From contig NZ_JAATOM010000037.1 of assembly GCF_019207085.1 (NCBI RefSeq), positions 1-42,692 of the forward strand: 42,692 nt of DNA, written 5' to 3'. Position numbers and translations under genes: made by a program. Source of the stretch: Variovorax sp. dw_308. GTDB taxonomy: Bacteria; Pseudomonadota; Gammaproteobacteria; Burkholderiales; Burkholderiaceae_C. The notes beneath the pieces are model-generated. The model searched no databases. It was not told the DNA's origin and was given only the letters and a program-made list of their open reading frames with translations. This document shows positions 19,601 to 25,350 of the stretch, in pieces (the first letter of the stretch is position 1; each line of letters opens with the position of its first letter).

Positions 19601-22095
19601 AGGTCGAACAGGGGCAACGGCAAGTAGCCCGTCAGGATGAACTGCTCGTAGTCGCCCGTCACCAGGTCGTAGCTCATCTGGAAGGTGACGATGTCGCCGG
19701 GATGCAGTTCCACGGTGCCCGTCGGCGTGCTGCCGTTCACGTCCACGATCTCGATGTCGACCTTGCTCGGGGTGACCTGGATGCCGGCAGTGTCGCTGTC
19801 GGTCGCCGTACCGCCCGTGAGATTGACGCGGTCTTCCAGCAGCGTGGCCGTGATGGTGGCGTTGTTGCTGACCGAGTCGCCTTCATTGATCGGGTCGGGG
19901 TTCGGCACGGTGATGTTCTGGCCGATGGTGGTCCGGTAGGTGACCGTCATCGTCGTCGCACCATCGCGCACTGGGTCGAAGGCCAGGTCGCCGGCCAGCG
20001 CGCCGGTCACCTCGCCGGCATTGCGCAGCGTCTGGCCGATGTCCAGCGTCAGCGTGGTGGTGCCGTCCGCGTGCGGGGTCACGGTGGCCACCATCGGGGC
20101 GGTCTTGGTGACGCCGCCTACGGTGTAGCTGAGCAAGCCGCTGCCTGGCACGAAGGTCTGCCCGTCGCTCAGCTCGTCCACGCCGGCGATCTGCCCTTGT
20201 GTCAGCACGTTCTCGCCGAAGGCGAAGTAGTCCGACATCTGGATCGACAGCGTGTAGGTGAGCGTGTCGCCCGGCGACGGTTCGGCGCTGCCGACGTTGG
20301 TCGTGACCGCGACGTCCTTGTAGACCGCGATGGGCTGCGCAGTGAAGCTGGCAGTGCCGCCGGTTCCGCTGGCCGTGATGGTGCCCGACGAGACATCGCG
20401 CGGATCGAGCGGCGTCCAGCTGGCGGTGGCGTCCGGCGGCGTCACCGTGATGGTCACGGGCGCGCCGCTCACAGGGTCGATCACCGGCGCGCCATTCGCA
20501 TCCACCTCCGGCACGTAGAACGTGACCGTGCTGACGGCCGTGCCGGTCAGCGTGGCATAGGTGACCGTGTAGTTGGCGATGTAGCTGCCGGCCGTGAACG
20601 CGGCCTGGATGTCGGCAGGCGCGGTCAACACGGCGCCGGCCGCCGTCGTCACCGAACTCAGCACGCCGCCCGCGCCTGGCGTGATGCCCGTCACCATGAC
20701 GTTGCCGGGCAGGTCCTGGCTGATGACGACATCGGTCACCGTCTGGCCCGGGGCCGCGCTGGCCGTGACGTCGATGGTGTGCGGGTAGTTCGGGCCGGTC
20801 ACCGTTTGCCCGTCGGTCATCGGCACCGACTGCGACAGGCTGACCACGGTGGGGTGGACGTTGAAGTTGTGCGTGCCCGCCTCGATCAGCGGCGGGTCGA
20901 TGGTCGGATCGTCGGCCGACTCGTTGCCGAACTGGAAGCCACCACGCGCCTTCACCAGCAGGTCCGGCGCCGGGTCCGACGCGGTGGTGTCGGCCAGGTT
21001 GCTGAGCTGCATCGTGACCAGGATGTCGACGGCGGGTTGCCCCTGCGTGATGCTGGCATTGGGCAGTTGCAGCACGACCAGCTGGTCACCCGCGCGCATG
21101 CCGTAGTCGGCCGCATGCAGCACGAGCGGCGCGCCGGCCGAATCGCGCGCCAGCGGGTGCGTGGCATCGCCATTCGCGTCAAAGGTGACCGTGAAGGTCT
21201 TGATCGCCTGGCCCAGGTAGGTGGCCGAGGCGAAGGTCACGCCGTCGTCGCCGTCCTTGCCGGTGGCCGGCAGGAACAGGTCGATGTAGGGCGCGAAGCC
21301 CACTTGCGTCGATGGGTTGGTGAAGCTCGCGGTGAAGCTGAACTGCCCGCCCAGCAGCACGTCCGTGCCTGCCCCGGACAAGGACACGGTGGGACTCGCA
21401 TCGGCCAGCAGTCCGCTGAAGCCGGCCAGCGCGGCGGCGTCGATGGCGATGGGCTTGTCGATCACGCCGACGCTGGTCTCCAGCGTCCAGTTGCCGCCCG
21501 CCGACGGGCTGCCGGTGGCGTCTTTCGACGCGGCCACGTCGGCGCCGGTCCAGCGCGCGATCTCGTTCACCAGCGTCTGCCCGACCGCGCCCGCGCCGAC
21601 GTCGCAGCCGTAGAGCTGGATGTCCGCACCGGCCTTGAGCGAGCCCTGCCACGCTTGGAGCTTCGATGCGAGTTGGTCGACGTTGTCGCTGGAAATCGTG
21701 CGATTGCCCAGCGTGAACTGTCCCTCCGCGCCGTGCGAGAAGATCTGGATCGAATCGACCTGGCCCAGCTTGCCGAGCTCGGCCGTGATCGCCGCCAGCC
21801 CATCCTCGTTGCTGTTGACGACCAGCACCGTCACGCCCGGGTCGGGGTGCGCGCTGAGCTGGCCCAGCGGGTCGACCCGGCTGTCGACGACGAGCAGGGT
21901 GCGCGGCGGCGCAGGCGTGCGCGTGGCCTCGACCGCCGGCCTGGATGCCAATGCCGCATGATCGTTGGCGCTGTCGGCGGGATGCGTGCTGTCTGTGTGA
22001 TGCTGGTCGACCGCCGTGGCGGCCGCACCGTCGAACATGATCCGGGGCTCCAGCGCCATCGCCTGGCTGCGGGGCTTGAAATGTCTCATGTTCAT
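7603..22095 (-). CDS. Giant DUF4347/VCBS-repeat adhesin (4,830 aa)
   Basis: The protein starts at an ATG at 22095 (second ATG at 22089); the frame is open to 22221 but the extension has no Shine-Dalgarno support. Residues 15-24 are LEPRIMFDGA, a motif typical of the extreme N-terminus of very large exported proteins. A DUF4347 domain follows (about residues 55-230: TLLVVDSRVDPLGQL, IQIFSHGAEGQFTLG, ADIQLYGCDVGAG). Next come many DUF11-like beta-sandwich domains to about residue 1,850, a CNA-B/SdrD-like domain (near base 16,400: GLITGTLWDDSG), a cadherin-like domain (GLEDVLLPIAPITIADVDAG) and 19 VCBS-type repeats. The last about 160 residues are non-repetitive and end LNLSWFQ. I see no RTX nonapeptides. 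It is probably exported by the TolC/HlyD/M50 genes directly downstream and acts at the cell surface in adhesion or biofilm formation. Confidence 0.9.
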   Translation of the reverse strand: MNMRHFKPRSQAMALEPRIMFDGAAATAVDQHHTDSTHPADSANDHAALASRPAVEATRTPAPPRTLLVVDSRVDPLGQLSAHPDPGVTVLVVNSNEDGLAAITAELGKLGQVDSIQIFSHGAEGQFTLGNRTISSDNVDQLASKLQAWQGSLKAGADIQLYGCDVGAGAVGQTLVNEIARWTGADVAASKDATGSPSAGGNWTLETSVGVIDKPIAIDAAALAGFSGLLADASPTVSLSGAGTDVLLGGQFSFTASFTNPSTQVGFAPYIDLFLPATGKDGDDGVTFASATYLGQAIKTFTVTFDANGDATHPLARDSAGAPLVLHAADYGMRAGDQLVVLQLPNASITQGQPAVDILVTMQLSNLADTTASDPAPDLLVKARGGFQFGNESADDPTIDPPLIEAGTHNFNVHPTVVSLSQSVPMTDGQTVTGPNYPHTIDVTASAAPGQTVTDVVISQDLPGNVMVTGITPGAGGVLSSVTTAAGAVLTAPADIQAAFTAGSYIANYTVTYATLTGTAVSTVTFYVPEVDANGAPVIDPVSGAPVTITVTPPDATASWTPLDPRDVSSGTITASGTGGTASFTAQPIAVYKDVAVTTNVGSAEPSPGDTLTYTLSIQMSDYFAFGENVLTQGQIAGVDELSDGQTFVPGSGLLSYTVGGVTKTAPMVATVTPHADGTTTLTLDIGQTLRNAGEVTGALAGDLAFDPVRDGATTMTVTYRTTIGQNITVPNPDPINEGDSVSNNATITATLLEDRVNLTGGTATDSDTAGIQVTPSKVDIEIVDVNGSTPTGTVELHPGDIVTFQMSYDLVTGDYEQFILTGYLPLPLFDLSGVTWTQGTGVNQFVFGPGHNTPDTLASVTTGAGNSIVFDFGDNENPGINGTRIEVQVKLQVSDVPFGDQRSVTAQAQSDQLTSIDQTHLISQDAVVIQSVAEPVLSISHGVVSSTGGSISGTTGTWAAPGTTGAPFTGSVTSPLAVNGDVQGFDGGDTLRMATAIENTGGGGAFDVTTSIDLPAGLSFVGGALTNTIKVYRGDGTQLVLGTDYSVTGTTVTFLDPVGFASLLPGRAGTANDASGANVVVITYDVVANAAMPASSTLQSTATLSNYAGAAGGGDFTPADLTDVALEQVAAPVVTKVFAGGSVDATDSSSASTAGADVVVGESMLYDIVVTLPEGTAQNLRVDDLVPPGMSLDPSFNGTGYQLITTVAGSAALTADFNGTLTIGSVTGIGGTVGADGVDARMTFTANSTAADNVTGNNSFVIRVRLIADNVSGNQAGTTLVNSAQAVYSDPDADTPNGATPVDRTIPRSGTAPTVTVREPTLAITQTTNAIPALGVDLGDPVEYTITISNGSGGTDFDAYDISFTDTLPTQLTGLTLAGVTYAGGASNNGGADFAIVGGVLQSAASANIDIPKGGSIVLRVTGTVGATAENTPSIDNTASVRWSSLNGADSIAQPGERTGADGLLNSGSLNDYRREASTRIDVLSGMETSRIGGMADTPPPTGGTAGPTEQVAVGELVRYRVVAAVGEGQTSDYRIQVTLDPGLEFLDDGTIKLAFISTGADISSSVPGLTLDGTLNVVGNRSSAIGQAITADLSGAAPDATLDPSRITITTDANGRTVVTFDLGTLVNADQDADLEGLAIEFSARVANVASNQAGASLGVTSSNLVGDGAGGTIVRSTSDTVFETIVEPSFNGVVKHVDSFTPNATATTSDANISVSFTQNGSAPAYDVQLVDAFAGATSYTPTSVSIGGVVYTPATLPAGVTFVATAGGVTVHFDRLDPGVAVVVLYSVDVSASAAYANTDATLTWSSLPETFTTWGGSTVGTDGTDAGERIGTGSPPNTYLLTEGAGLGLITGTLWDDSGSPTTSTTADGPALAGQTVTLTYGGADGNLATTGDNLTFTTVTDAAGVFNFSALAAGPFRVDAPATITIAQPTGLLRPRIDTDTATPLGQVVSNLGEGQATRADVGYVQQNDAPVNTVPGTQNGLEDVLLPIAPITIADVDAGSGLLDVTLTVTKGVLNFSQATPGVTATGTGTATVTLSGTLADLNIALGRITYLGALNFNGNDTLTVLTKDRGNFGDADGDGIPAEPVEDQLQDSDTVQIVLAPVNDPPQSFPDTAAAIEAGGPFNGTPGVNPTGNLLANDTDVDIATNADTLHLLTVTSVGTSNVATPTPTGTVDLVGLYGTLSFDRNGAYRYTVDNSNPLVQALRLSGQTLTESFRYTMTDQAGATDTATTTPTLTVTIQGANDTPVAVNDEGGAVEAGGVNNGTPGSAATGNVLGNDTDVDSVANGETKAVTGIRNVPEGERGDVTTVAAGGSASIAGLYGTLQMFANGNYTYTPDDANPLVQGLRAGQTLEETFSYAVTDTGGLSDLANLHIVITGANDTPVAVDDAATAVEAGGTLNATPGTDPAGNVLANDTDSDTGDTKTVTEFRTGAEAATGTAGIFGTELRGTYGWLTLNADGSYSYRVDNNQAEVQALRTSANALTDNFSYTLTDGSAASDRATLAITIQGADDAPVATDDAGTAIEAGGVNNTTAGAIAAGNVLLNDTDVDTPANGEVDVVGGIRTGTEAAGGALTAVAATGVTTIAGTYGSLHISAAGDYTYTPDDTNTAVQALQAGQTLDEFFTYQVNDVALLNDQAQLHIVIQGRNDNPVAVDDAASATEAGGIANATAGVDPAGNVLANDTDVDTADTKAVTEFRTGAEAGTGTAGIFGTELRGTYGWLTLAADGTYSYRVDNNQAEVQALRLPTDTLVDSFSYTTADTSGATDRATLAVTIHGANDTPVAVNDAAVSIEAGGIANGTAGTNPSGNVITANDSDVDSAVNGEVLSIASYTEGATAGTVGTAFTTTYGSLLLNADGSYTYTLDNNNAAVQALRTPTDTLTEVFTYTLRDAVGATTTATLTITIQGTNDTPVATDDTATAVEAGGIANGTPGTDPTGNVLTNDTDVDGGVAGPVNYGETQAVSSVRTGTEAGTGTAGAVGTALAGIYGTLTLNADGTYTYVVDNTLAAVQALRLPTDTLVDSFSYTVTDAAGATDRATLNVTIQGANDTPVAVNDTADAVEAGGIANGTPGVNPTGNVITPNDTDVDANGEVLSIAGFTEGATVGTVGTAFTSTYGSLLLNADGSYVYTVDNSNAAVQALRLPTDTLTEVFTYTLRDAVGATTTATLTVTIHGADDTPTAVDDTASATEAGGVLNGTAGVDPTGNVLANDGDVDGGANGETIAVASVRTGTEAAGTGTAGILGTELRGTYGWLTIAADGSYSYRVDNNQAEVQALRLTTDTLVDSFSYTVADSQLATDRATLAVTIHGANDTPVAVNDTAVSIEAGGIANGTAGTNPSGNVVTANDSDVDSAANGEVLSIASYTEGATAGTVGTAFTATYGSLLLNADGSYTYTLDNNNATVQALRTPTDTLTEVFTYTLRDAVGATTTSTLTITIHGTNDTPVAIDDTATAVEAGGIANGTPGTNPTGNVLTNDTDVDGGAAGPVNYGETQAVSSVRTGTEAGTGTAGAVGTALAGTYGTLTLNADGSYSYVVDNANAAVQALRQATDTLVDSFSYTVTDAAGATDRATLNVTIQGANDTPVAVNDTADAVEAGGIANGTPGVNPTGNVITPNDTDVDANGEALGIAGYTLGATSGTLGAPLATAYGSFTLAADGSYTYTVDNNNAAVQALRTPTDTLTEVFTYTLRDAFGATSTATLTVTIHGTDDVPVAADDAATAVEAGGVNNGTPGVDPTGNVLTNDTDVDGGAAGPINYGETQSVSTVRTGTEAAGTGTPGTLGTELRGSYGWLTLNADGSYSYRLDNNQAEVQALRTSGQTLTDNFSYTVADTAGLNDRATLTITIRGTDDTPGAVDDTARAVEAGGVGNAVPGANPTGNVLANDADVDSGGNGETLAVAGFRQGLAIGTLGTPFAGAYGSLTLNADGSYSYAVDNANPAVEALRIETDTLSDAFTYTLVDANGATSTATLTVTIHGRNDNPIAIDDPLIAKEAGGTLNRTPGIDPSGNLLANDTDVDANDTKTVDGIRSGTEAAGGAFTAVAGSQVVVGQYGTLTVNADGSYNYVVDNNALLVQRMRAGDTLTESFTYRMHDTQGASDTAQITVVVQGAWDAPVATNDIAIAVPRLLAGAGIDPTGNVLANDTDVDRSDVDIGTGIRTGAEINPLGVGASPDFTAIPLGSDRVTGAVLEGLYGELVIGANGDYVYHVNSFSPAVLALLPGQTVLDVFTYRITDLGALDDTAQLTIVVRGLNNLPQAIPDMDTAVEAGGVGNGTPGVNPSGNVLGNDFDPDNDPIRVSEFRTGAATGTGTEGVVGQSLRGTYGDIVINADGSYTYTLDNTLAAVQALRTSGQTLTDDYTYTVSDPLDASNKTTLHITIEGANDTPVANDDATVAVEAGGTFNTTPGLNPTGNVLDNDTDVDSVANGESKHVESVLNGAGAQSVAGQSLAGLYGSLVLNADGSYSYTVDNDNPAVQALRTSDETLTEAFTYTMADTAGAQSTARLVVVVRGADDNPVALNDSNVATDQTPAPQAVGNVLPNDADIDGGDALHVSGIRPGAETGTGTAGVVGQSLQGRYGTLVINADGSYTYTIDQSNPDVLAQAGAGQVLTDVFTYTVSDRTGGTDQAELRIGLDIAAPFIQAGPTPHFGGLDREQQPLLRVDVQPAIFIAPVVEATSLGDRLSRLSVDGTDVAMVFDGGIRSTSIGDGLGDGRDQALGDRLTDVGGQYVHAAVRQSAIASQIDLARLLGRHGRVDLTADGLLSDPSLFSDTDGSLTFGPAQRVSSNDNNGDQPYGNSTFGEGQTATAFTEQLRLASERLNLSWFQ
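8240..15780 (-). repeat. Array of 19 VCBS-type repeats in the adhesin
   Basis: Nineteen tandem modules of about 95-130 residues are recognisable by the core NDTPVAVNDTAxAVEAGG, a GNVLxNDTDVD segment, a GTYGxLTLNADGSYSYxVDN segment and a final VTIxGANDT. They show as recurrent DNA on the + strand (the phrase tgccgtcggcattgagcgt and relatives). The sixteenth and nineteenth copies counted from the N-terminus lack the AGG loop. VCBS-type repeats are beta-sandwich spacer domains in large adhesins of Gram-negative bacteria. Confidence 0.88.
10855..14046 (-). repeat. Two copies of a 1,596-base higher-order repeat
   Basis: Several anchors recur at exactly 1,596 bases: GATGCTCAGCACTTCGCC at 11992 and 13588, TTGGGCGTGATCAC at 11231 and 12827, and a GAGCAC anchor at 10855 and 12451. 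The unit is 532 codons and contains four VCBS modules in fixed order, so the array grew by duplication of a four-module block. Outer limits are approximate. The 3' module pair is more diverged than the middle ones. Confidence 0.75.
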
Positions 22096-22234
22096 GCGCG
22101 AGTACCCCCACTGATGGCGGCTTGCGCCACCGGACCCCGTCGATCTCGAAGCCTCGCAATGCCCGGCGCCCTGGAGGCCGGGTCTACGCCAACAGGATGA
22201 GCTCGCGCAGGCATGAACCAAATTCTACGTTTCA

Positions 22235-22255
22235 TTGACAATTGAAGATAGTCAA
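22235..22255. promoter_or_regulatory. AT-rich dyad upstream of the adhesin operon
   Basis: An inverted repeat TTGAC / GTCAA separated by 11 bases lies about 140 bases upstream of the adhesin start, in the only AT-rich stretch between the adhesin and the Asn-rich gene. On the minus strand a TTGACT hexamer and a TAGAAT hexamer lie in the same stretch, but their spacing (22) is too long for a standard sigma-70 promoter. It may be a regulator site or promoter for the operon. Confidence 0.3.
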
Positions 22256-22391
22256 CGGCGGGCCGGCCCACCAGCGGCCGGGCCCGATCGACGAGGCTGG
22301 ATACCGCGGGCCGCCGGGTGCGCCACCCGGCGCACCCGCGCCGCGGGATGCACGCGACAGAAGCTCTCGCCGCATCAGGGGCAGCAGCCAG

Positions 22392-22919
22392 CTATGGATT
22401 GACCACCACGTAGTTGACTTCGGAACCCACGTATTGCGGCTGGTAGTACGCCCCGCCGCATTGCTGGTATGTGATGCCGTTCATCATGACCGGCGTGCAC
22501 GCGGGGGGCAGCGAGTACACCACCGAACCGACGACCGCCGCAGTCACCGCGACCGTGGCCGTCACGGCCGCCGCGGTCGCGACCGGGTGGTAGTTGTCGT
22601 AGTAGCCGCCGCGACCGCCGACCACGTTGACGTTGTTGTTCACGTTGACGTTGCGATTGACGTTGGCATTGACGTTACGGTTCACGTTGGAATTGGCGTT
22701 GCGGTTCACGTTGGCATTGGCGTTGCGGTTCATGTTGGCGCCGCCACCGTGGTTGACGGACGTCCGGGCGCCGCCGCCGCCGGCATGGCCACCCCCACCC
22801 CCACGCGCATCGGCATCGCCCGCGACACCCAGGCCGGCGCATGCGACGGCCACGGCCATGGCGCTGCCGGCGGTGAACGAGAAGAACCTGCGTGCTGAAT
22901 ACTCTTGCTGTTGAATCAT
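22392..22919 (-). CDS. Asn-rich (NVNRN-repeat) exported protein
   Basis: About 175 residues from the ATG at 22919, preceded by AAGGA with proper spacing; an upstream in-frame GTG-type extension is unlikely. It has an N-terminal signal (RRFFSFTAGSAMAVAVACAGLG), possibly Tat-like because of the paired Arg and Phe, then a glycine-rich stretch, a low-complexity segment of repeated Asn-Val-Asn-Arg-Asn units, a hydrophobic Ala/Val helix (AAAVTATVAVTAAVVGSVVY) and a C-terminal Tyr/Gln-rich part with two or three Cys (PPACTPVMMNGITYQQCGG). I know similar short proteins beside DUF2092 genes but no assigned function. It begins 40 bases after the DUF2092 stop codon and is probably co-transcribed with it. 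Confidence 0.75.
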   Translation of the reverse strand: MIQQQEYSARRFFSFTAGSAMAVAVACAGLGVAGDADARGGGGGHAGGGGARTSVNHGGGANMNRNANANVNRNANSNVNRNVNANVNRNVNVNNNVNVVGGRGGYYDNYHPVATAAAVTATVAVTAAVVGSVVYSLPPACTPVMMNGITYQQCGGAYYQPQYVGSEVNYVVVNP

Positions 22920-22959
22920 GGCGCGTCCTTGCTTTGAATGTTGATCGGGTCCATCGGGC

Positions 22960-23817
22960 CTACTTGCCCGGGTTCTCGACCGTTCCATCGGACTTCTTGA
23001 TCGCGATGCGATGGCTTCCGGAAGGCGCCTTGAAATCGAAATCGCCGGCCGGGAAGCTCGCCCCCGTCTTCCAGCGCATCACCACGGTGTGCTGCGGCCG
23101 GGCCGGGTCCGAGGTGGTGACGATGGACAGCTTGCGCGGCAGCGGCGTGCTCCCGCGCTGGATCCAGATCTGCCAGTCGACATCGTCCTGCCGGAGCGCG
23201 AACTGATCGGTCAGGTCGCCGTCGACGGCGCTCACGCCGAGGTAGCTGGCCGACTTGATCGCCGAGGGGTCCATCTTGCCGCTGTCCCACCAGAACAGGT
23301 CGGCCGCCGGCACGTCGATGTCATAGGTATCGTTGAGCACGGTGACCACTTCCTTCAACGTCGGTGGCGCCTGCACGGTGGCGTAGTACTTGGTCCGCGG
23401 GCTGTAGATGCTGGCGGTCTTGCCGTTGTAGTAGAGGATGTTGCGGTCGCCACGATCGTTGTGCATGTCGACCTGCAGGCCGTCCGGACGGCGCACCTTC
23501 AGCCTGGCGGTGCGGCCCAGCTGGGCCAGCTGGCCGTTGTCCAGGGTGTCGTCGGTCAGCGAATAGGTATCGAGCTGGAAGGACTGCAGCGTGCGCAGGT
23601 AGGCCGCCATCTTGTCGAGCGCCTTGAGCACCTCTGGATCGACCGCATCCGCGGCTGGCGCGGCTGCCGCGCCGCTGCCAGAACTCGCCTGCGCCGGTGG
23701 CGGCGCGGTCGTGCCCGATGCAACGGGCGCAGTGGGCTGCTGCGCGCAGGAGGCCAGCACGATGCAGGCCGCGGCGCCCAGGACCGACAACTTCAAGGAC
23801 TCGAAAGTGCGAATCAT
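22960..23817 (-). CDS. DUF2092 family lipoprotein
   Basis: 285 residues with lipobox LASC (C24), an Ala/Pro/Ser-rich linker to about residue 58, then a DUF2092 domain: VLKALDKMAAYLRTLQSFQL start, KVRRPDGLQVD, ILYYNGKTASIYSPRTKYYA, LFWWDSG, and an ending with FPAGDFDFKAPSG. DUF2092 resembles LolA/LolB-type half-barrels that bind lipid moieties, so a periplasmic binding or chaperone role is plausible; the ligand is unknown. GAAGGGAAG precedes the ATG at good spacing. It lies directly upstream of the Asn-rich gene. Confidence 0.85.
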   Translation of the reverse strand: MIRTFESLKLSVLGAAACIVLASCAQQPTAPVASGTTAPPPAQASSGSGAAAAPAADAVDPEVLKALDKMAAYLRTLQSFQLDTYSLTDDTLDNGQLAQLGRTARLKVRRPDGLQVDMHNDRGDRNILYYNGKTASIYSPRTKYYATVQAPPTLKEVVTVLNDTYDIDVPAADLFWWDSGKMDPSAIKSASYLGVSAVDGDLTDQFALRQDDVDWQIWIQRGSTPLPRKLSIVTTSDPARPQHTVVMRWKTGASFPAGDFDFKAPSGSHRIAIKKSDGTVENPGK

Positions 23818-23886
23818 GGAACTTCCCTTCAGGTGATCGTTTCGACGACTGACGGATCACCATACGATCCATGACTAGCAGGCGCA

Positions 23887-23904
23887 ATTGCCCCCTAGGG
23901 CAAT
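23887..23904. promoter_or_regulatory. Perfect dyad ATTGCCC-CCTA-GGGCAAT
   Basis: A perfect 7-base inverted repeat with a four-base loop lies about 70 bases upstream of the DUF2092 start, in the 335-base gap between the DUF2092 and DUF4136 genes. It could be an operator for the DUF2092 operon or a terminator for the DUF4136 gene; there is no T-run. I see no credible gene in the rest of that gap. Confidence 0.3.
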
Positions 23905-24152
23905 CTCGGGACCGTCGTGCGTAAACAACCAGTCGTTCGATATTGCATCGGCACCCCAGTCCATGCGGATTTGCCGCTCGACTGGATCGCCGTTCACACA
24001 GGCAGGCGGCGGCGCCGGCCGTTGCCGCATTGCCCAACGCCACCAATGCCCATGGACGGACGCGCCATGCACGGCCGCTGCGTTGCCTTGCGCCGTCCCT
24101 GCCGGTGCAGCCGACGGTGATCGAGTCACTCGCAGTGCAGCGCTCGATTGCC

Positions 24153-24680
24153 CTACTTGGTTGGCGCCGACCCCGGCGGAAAATCCGCGAACATCTTGTC
24201 GAGCGAGGTCTGCAACAGCGCGGGCAGCTTGTCGCTGTTGTCGGGCAAGGTGCCGCTCGCACTGCCGCGCCAGATGGCCCGCTTGGTCTTCGCATCGAAC
24301 ATGTCGACCACCAGCGTCCCCACTTCATAGGTGTACGAACTGGTCGTTGCCACGCCGGGCCCGAATCCGCCCCAGCCCACGCCGTAGCCCACCCCGCTGT
24401 AGTAGGTGGTGTAGTCGCGCCGCTCCTGCGTCGCGACGTTGGCGCCGACCCGCACGTCGCCATCGGCCGCGAGCGTCCAGCCCTTGGACCGCAGCTTGGC
24501 ATCGATGCCGTCGGCGATGCGTTGCTGGTTGAGGGGATCGCTGCCCGTGGGCTTGGCGATCCAGGTGTAGGTGCGATAGCTCGCGAATCGCGCGGCCGGA
24601 TCGAAATCCGTCTTGACGGTCGGCGTGCTGCAAGCCGCCAGAAGGCTGGCGATGGCCAGGATGCTGAACCGATGAACCAT
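24153..24680 (-). CDS. DUF4136 domain lipoprotein
   Basis: 175 residues from the ATG at 24680, which has a strong AAGGAG site. Lipobox LAAC (C17). The DUF4136 features are the TVKTDFDPAARFASYRTYTW start, IADGIDAKLRSKGW, the Tyr/Gly-rich centre (YYSGVGYGVGWGGFG), TLVVDMFDAKTKRAIWRGSA and a final LLQTSLDKMFADFPP. Such lipoproteins are widespread in proteobacterial envelopes and of unknown function. The frame is open upstream into the IS remnant, but that is not coding for this gene. Confidence 0.88.
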   Translation of the reverse strand: MVHRFSILAIASLLAACSTPTVKTDFDPAARFASYRTYTWIAKPTGSDPLNQQRIADGIDAKLRSKGWTLAADGDVRVGANVATQERRDYTTYYSGVGYGVGWGGFGPGVATTSSYTYEVGTLVVDMFDAKTKRAIWRGSASGTLPDNSDKLPALLQTSLDKMFADFPPGSAPTK

Positions 24681-24810
24681 TGGAACTCCTTGTGATGCAT
24701 CAAAGGATGGAATGGCTGGCGATACCTTCGCGATGGAAGATCTGGCTGGCTGACGAATTCTAGGGTTGCATCGCCCTTCAAGGCGCGGCGCGCAACGCCG
24801 CTGCGCTTGT

Positions 24811-24932
24811 GACGTCTCCGACTTATCCGGTGAGTTTTTAACTGGGGTTGGGCTGCGTTCGGTTTGTTGATCTGACCTCTTCTTGACGAACTCGCTCGGG
24901 GTCAGACGGCCGAGTGAATAGCGCTTCTGCAT
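24811..24932 (-). pseudogene. IS3 transposase orfB C-terminal remnant
   Basis: The minus strand reads YSLGRLTPSEFVKKR followed by a short tail, which matches the extreme C-terminus of IS3-family OrfB (the usual SLGxLTPxEF motif). The whole integrase core with its DDE residues is missing, so it cannot function. Confidence 0.6.
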
Positions 24933-24960
24933 CCAGGCTGCTCGATCCGCTTGTCAGCTT

Positions 24961-25226
24961 TCAGAGTTTTTTTCGAACGACCCCCTGCAGGATCTGCTTG
25001 TCCAGCGTCAGGTCGGCCACGATGCGCTTCAAGCGGGCATTCTCATCCTCGTAGCATCTTCAGGCGCTTGAGCTCGGTGACGCCCAGGTCACCGAACTTC
25101 TACTTCCATGTGTAGTACGTCGCCTCGGACACGTCGATCTGGCGACACACGTCCACGACAGGCGTCCCGACGCGGCCAGCCTCAACGCATACGCGATCTG
25201 CTCCTCGCTGAACCTCGACCTTTTCA
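24961..25226 (-). pseudogene. IS3 transposase orfA, frameshifted
   Basis: The reading begins MKRSRFSEEQIAYALRLA after a good GGAG site, moves to another frame for GTPVVDVCRQIDVSEATYYTWK, meets an in-frame TAG, continues KFGDLGVTELKRLKM, gains one base, and ends VADLTLDKQILQ with VRKKL before a stop. These are the helix-turn-helix and leucine-zipper parts of IS3 OrfA. At least two frameshifts and one stop make it inactive. Confidence 0.72.
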
Positions 25227-25350
25227 TTGCTTCTCCTTGCGCCCCTTCGGGCGCTACCGGAAGCAACCGTAGCTCTAGATTTGAAAAGTCCGGAATTCGG
25301 GGGAGACGTCAGGCGGAGCTTTGAACCCAAAGCGGTCATGCTGCCTGCGC

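Larger units (their letters stand above)
24810..25311 (-). mobile_element. Internally deleted IS3-family element
   Basis: Both ends start with TGACGTCTCC in inverted orientation (24810-24819 and 25302-25311), with weaker similarity continuing for about 20 more bases (TCCGG then T-rich). Between them are a decayed orfA and only the tail of orfB. At 502 bases it is about 40% of a normal IS3-family element, so the centre of orfB has been lost. No flanking target duplication is evident. Confidence 0.7.

Noticed and set aside
19270..22200. A 976-codon plus-strand frame
   Set aside because: Antisense of the adhesin's DUF11/DUF4347 part; composition is Arg/Ala/Val/Gly-rich and has no recognisable pattern.
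24153..24932. DUF4136 gene extended upstream to 24932
   Set aside because: The extension is the IS3 orfB tail; the ATG at 24680 has a strong ribosome site and lipoprotein signal.
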